Shown: positions 61,500 to 64,000 of the stretch, piece by piece
Layout of the letters: the number at the start of each line of letters is the position of its first letter
How positions within the stretch are numbered: the first letter of the stretch is position 1
From: Tritrichomonas musculus
Lineage: Eukaryota > Parabasalia > Tritrichomonadida > Tritrichomonadidae
Direction: 5' to 3'
Assembly (NCBI GenBank): GCA_039105265.1
Contig: JAPFFF010000009.1
Coordinates: forward strand, 2,790,001-2,854,000
DNA length: 64,000 nt
The notes under the pieces: generated by a model
The model's database searches: none
The model's input: only the letters and a program-made list of their open reading frames with translations
Told to the model about the DNA's origin: nothing
Made by a program: the position numbers and the translations under genes

Positions 61500-62093
61500 A
61501 ATGCTATAATGATGCTTTTATTTTATTCAAACATTCATTACATTATCAAAAGCCCGTATTTTATCGTCAGAAAATGATGCATCAGTGAAGCAGGAGCAAT
61601 CGACCAGTATTAATATAAACATCAAACCAAAGCAACCACAACAAGTTGAATATCTGTCAGTAGCACCAATTCTTCAAGCGCCTCAATCAGCAAATTTTAC
61701 TATACCACAGACATGTGGAGTATATCAATCACCACAATCAACAAACAACGTTTCCCTAGAAAGAGGTATCAGTGATATAGGAGCTGATATAACAAATTCC
61801 TTGAGATATTGTTGTCATTCTATGAAACAAACCCGATAAAAGTCAATGATTTATTGATTTGCCATTCAAAAACATTGATGGAACTCATCAAATTACTGAC
61901 ACAAGCTGATAAAGTTGAATTGATTGTCAATGAAGATTGTTCGTGCAATGTTTTTGTTTCTCGTTCCAAATATCTTTTAATTGATAGGATTTTGGTGTAC
62001 AAAAATAATGAATCAAATGATTTGAAATATAAATATAATAACATTTATACCGAACTAATTAGACACAACATTTCATTGAAAACATGTATTTAA
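61500..62093 (+). pseudogene. Frameshifted Maverick gene of unknown function
   Basis: A coding-like frame without an ATG (ILSSENDASVKQEQ, then a Gln/Pro-rich region with SVAPILQAPQSANF) runs to 61839. A second overlapping frame beginning about 61809 continues with KVNDLLICHSKTLMELIKLL and KVELIVNEDCSCNVFVSRSK to 62093. A single indel near 61810-61830 would join them. The Q/P-rich middle and short helical C-terminus do not suggest a known Maverick protein. Confidence 0.5.
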
Positions 62094-62103
62094 AGACTAA
62101 TAA

Positions 62104-62235
62104 ATGATATTTGAAATATATGTTGTTTCATTATTGACAGGTTTATTTTTAGTGAAGATTGTTGAAGTATCTTTAATGATGCCTGGCAAAGAACCAGGAC
62201 TCAGTGAGGAGATAAGAACAAAAATGTATTCATGA
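62104..62235 (+). CDS. Maverick 43-aa predicted membrane protein
   Basis: A short ATG-to-TGA frame whose residues 2-20 (IFEIYVVSLLTGLFLVKIV) form one hydrophobic helix. A polar tail with MPGKEPGLSEEIRTK follows. It lies between the frameshifted gene and the packaging ATPase, in the same direction. Small single-pass proteins are common in Polinton-like elements. The composition looks genuinely coding and the frame is intact, but there is no homologue I can name. Confidence 0.5.
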   Translation: MIFEIYVVSLLTGLFLVKIVEVSLMMPGKEPGLSEEIRTKMYS

Positions 62236-62263
62236 AGAGCTTTAATTGAATCAAAAAGATAAA

Positions 62264-63163
62264 ATGAAACGTTTCATGAAACCCACTCAATTTAATTATA
62301 AAGAGATTTTATTCTCTAATAGCTCAGATTATGATGATGACCAAATGAGTTTTGCATTTGAATATGAATCATTCAAGCCAACAGTTAATGAAAAGACATT
62401 TAATATTGATGATGAGATGAACAAAGCTTATCAACGCAATGAATCAAAAGTAAAGAGTGAAGCAATCAGACCAATCGCAAACGGAATCTATGCCCATTAT
62501 AATTCATTGAATATTCTTTGTGGTAATCAAGGACGAGGTAAATCACATATAATGATATGTGATGTTATTCAAATGTCTTGATTAAAGAATGCAGGCTTTC
62601 ATTTAATTGTTTATGTATATTGAAACTGTACAATTAATGATATAACATTTGAGAGTCAACTCGATTTGATACAACTACCGATAAAAGTTGTTAGTGATTC
62701 AAATGCTGAAGAGTATCTAAAGCAACTTGATTTGTATAAGGAATTGTATGACAAGTATTCGTCAACTCCAAAAATAACAATCAATGAAAAGAAGTTAAAT
62801 GATATGTTTGAGTTTCTTCATATCAATAAGCTAGGGAAACCAAATAAACCGTTAAATACAATCATTCTTTGTGAAGACTTTTTGAAATCAAAGTTGATTA
62901 AATCATCTTATTTTATCAATTATATTTCACAACTCAGACATAAACACTCAATCGTTTTTGTTTGCATTCAATTCTTCAAAGCACTCACAACTGATTGGAA
63001 ATCAAATTGTACTTCATTCTTTATCTTCAACGGTTTTAGTCGTCAACAACTTCAATATATCTATCATCAAGGGCCTTTCCTAATTGAGTTTGAATATATT
63101 CAATTAACTGGAAATCAATTTATTTTATTAAATGCACGCAGCCAATCAATTGAATTTCATTAA
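62264..63163 (+). pseudogene. Maverick packaging ATPase (FtsK/HerA, A32-like) with in-frame stops
   Basis: From the ATG at 62264 (the frame is open a little further, to a TTG after TAA). The Walker A motif CGNQGRGKSH lies near 62518-62547, and the Walker B-like NTIILCEDF near 62857-62883, followed by SQLRHKHSIVFVCIQFF (the sensor-like strand with Gln). The order and spacing match the A32-type genome-packaging ATPases of Polintons. Two in-frame TGA codons (62579-62581 and 62621-62623) split the frame between Walker A and B. The rest is intact for 165 codons. Its TAA overlaps the stop codon of the convergent gene within TTAA. Confidence 0.78.
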
Positions 63164-63618
63164 TCTAATACAATTTGTTGTTGAACACCTACAAACAGTA
63201 TGGGTGTACTGATATTATATTTTTGTCTCATTTGTTCAATAAGTTCTTTTGTTTTCTTATCTGTTGCCTTTCTGATACTGTAATTATAATATTTGTATTC
63301 TTTAAATGTTTGTTCTTCATTTGAACCTTCAACAAAGAATTCGATGGACGTCGTCGATATCCTTCTTCTAACATTTGATGTTAATGTTATATATTCGAGA
63401 CCGAGTTCAACAATCTTGTCATGATAGAATCGTTTGAATTCATTATCTTTGTTCTTCAATGATATGTACATCACTTTAGATTTATATACAGCTTTTCCCT
63501 AAGGTATTGGATATCTATCACACAGAATTGAGAGATCACATTGTTTAAACTTCTCTGATTCATCCAACAAATCAATAAGTGAATTGATATAATCATAAAC
63601 TTTTGGAGTACTTGTCAT
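63160..63618 (-). pseudogene. Maverick hypothetical gene with one in-frame stop
   Basis: From the ATG at 63616-63618 it reads MTSTPKVYDYINSLIDLLDE, then LCDRYPIP, an in-frame TAG (about 63498-63500), then continues in the same frame (KAVYKSKVMYISLKNKDNEF, RRRISTTSIEFFVEGSNEEQ) to the TAA at 63160-63162. Only one nonsense codon interrupts about 150 codons. No family recognised. It is convergent with, and overlaps by 4 bp, the packaging ATPase. Confidence 0.6.
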
Positions 63619-63692
63619 ATATTTAGAGTGAAATTAAAAAGCAAAAAATAAAAATAAAGTTCATCAACTTGAGAATGAATTAAATGAATTGT

Positions 63693-63899
63693 CTAATAAA
63701 TAAGTTCTTCAAGTTCAGCAATTAATTGTTCAGGTCCGTTGAATTTCTTTAGTTGTTCAATAAAGTGATATATCTCTTTAATTACTCCGTCAACGACATC
63801 ATCATTATCATAAAGGTATTTTAATGCTGGTCGCCAACCTTTTAGCTTTTTGTTGATTCTATTAATGAGCTCGCTTAATTGTTCGGCTTGGTTTGACAT
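63693..63899 (-). CDS. Maverick small hypothetical protein, 68 aa
   Basis: ATG-initiated, uninterrupted, predicted all-helical (AEQLSELINRINKKLKGW, then EIYHFIEQLKKFNGPEQLIA). No recognised domain. It lies 74 bp upstream of the preceding minus-strand gene and may belong to the same transcription direction block. Confidence 0.5.
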   Translation of the reverse strand: MSNQAEQLSELINRINKKLKGWRPALKYLYDNDDVVDGVIKEIYHFIEQLKKFNGPEQLIAELEELIY

Positions 63900-64000
63900 T
63901 TTATAAATTGCTGATAAAAAAATAAAAAAATTTTGAAAGTTCGATTTTTCGTTGTTGTTATTTTTGTGAGTTCGTCAATTTATTCAAAATTTGTCTATGC

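Larger units (their letters stand above)
58414..64000. mobile_element. Partial, decaying Maverick/Polinton element
   Basis: Contains a protein-primed DNA polymerase B gene fragment, an FtsK/HerA-type packaging ATPase and several small genes in Maverick-like arrangement. The element is cut at about 58414-58425, where the polymerase gene loses its polymerase domain and a MULE fragment begins. It runs off the window at the other end. Integrase, protease and capsid genes and the terminal inverted repeats are not in the window. Confidence 0.82.

Overview
The window looks like nuclear DNA of a parabasalid protist, most likely Tritrichomonas (T. foetus-like). I base this on a very AT-rich sequence (roughly a quarter G+C by eye), almost all genes in one exon, initiator-like TCAYW elements 7-39 nt upstream of many start codons, stop codons often read TAAA, a single spliced gene whose intron ends in a trichomonad-type fused branch/3' splice signal (CTAACCTATAG), and a load of Tc1/mariner, Mutator (MULE), hAT-like and Maverick/Polinton DNA transposons. 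The species is an inference.

Layout. 1-8650 is a gene-poor repeat zone: a hAT-like terminus, an alternating inverted-repeat hairpin array (473-912), a 1.38-kb TIR element with a target duplication, a dead Tc1/mariner transposase, and a 741-bp element with 170-bp TIRs flanked by TTAA. 8.6-22.3 kb is a gene-rich block: a GPN-loop GTPase, a Mediator MED14-like protein (minus), a SAPS-domain (PP6 regulatory subunit-like) protein, bacterial-type asparagine synthetase AsnA, a PPP phosphatase (minus), a deleted pogo/Tc1-like transposon with intact TIRs (19139-20531) and an armadillo-like protein. 22474-25933 is one 3.46-kb TIR-bounded element carrying a decayed trichomonad ankyrin-family gene and 204-bp tandem repeats. 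26.0-40.1 kb holds a Rab GTPase, a seven-transmembrane-type protein with no ATG at its expected start (minus), a coiled-coil protein (minus), a large LRR plus repeated-domain AIR9-like protein, APC10 (minus) and HSP90. 40358-43516 is an apparently intact MULE with 8-bp target duplications. 45.2-57.1 kb has an intron-containing SNF1/BRSK-like kinase, a MYCBP/FAP174-like protein (minus), a dead MULE, a complete small MITE, a decayed minus-strand gene, a KIX-domain Q-rich MED15-like protein and a large unknown protein. From about 57.57 kb to the window end lies a 3'-truncated MULE gene abutting a decaying Maverick: a protein-primed DNA polymerase B cut off inside its exonuclease domain, several small Maverick genes (including a 43-aa membrane protein), and a packaging ATPase with in-frame stops.

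The host genes are housekeeping: transcription (Mediator tail subunits MED14 and MED15, GPN GTPase for RNA polymerase assembly), signalling (SAPS, PPP phosphatase, SNF1-like kinase), cell cycle (APC10), cytoskeleton/flagellum (AIR9-like, MYCBP-like), trafficking (Rab) and proteostasis (HSP90). They do not form operons. No rRNA, tRNA or CRISPR was found. I see no wholly new multi-gene system. The most novel structures are the hairpin array, the 3.46-kb orphan element with its ankyrin cargo, the MULE that carries a 27-bp minisatellite, and the MULE/Maverick junction.
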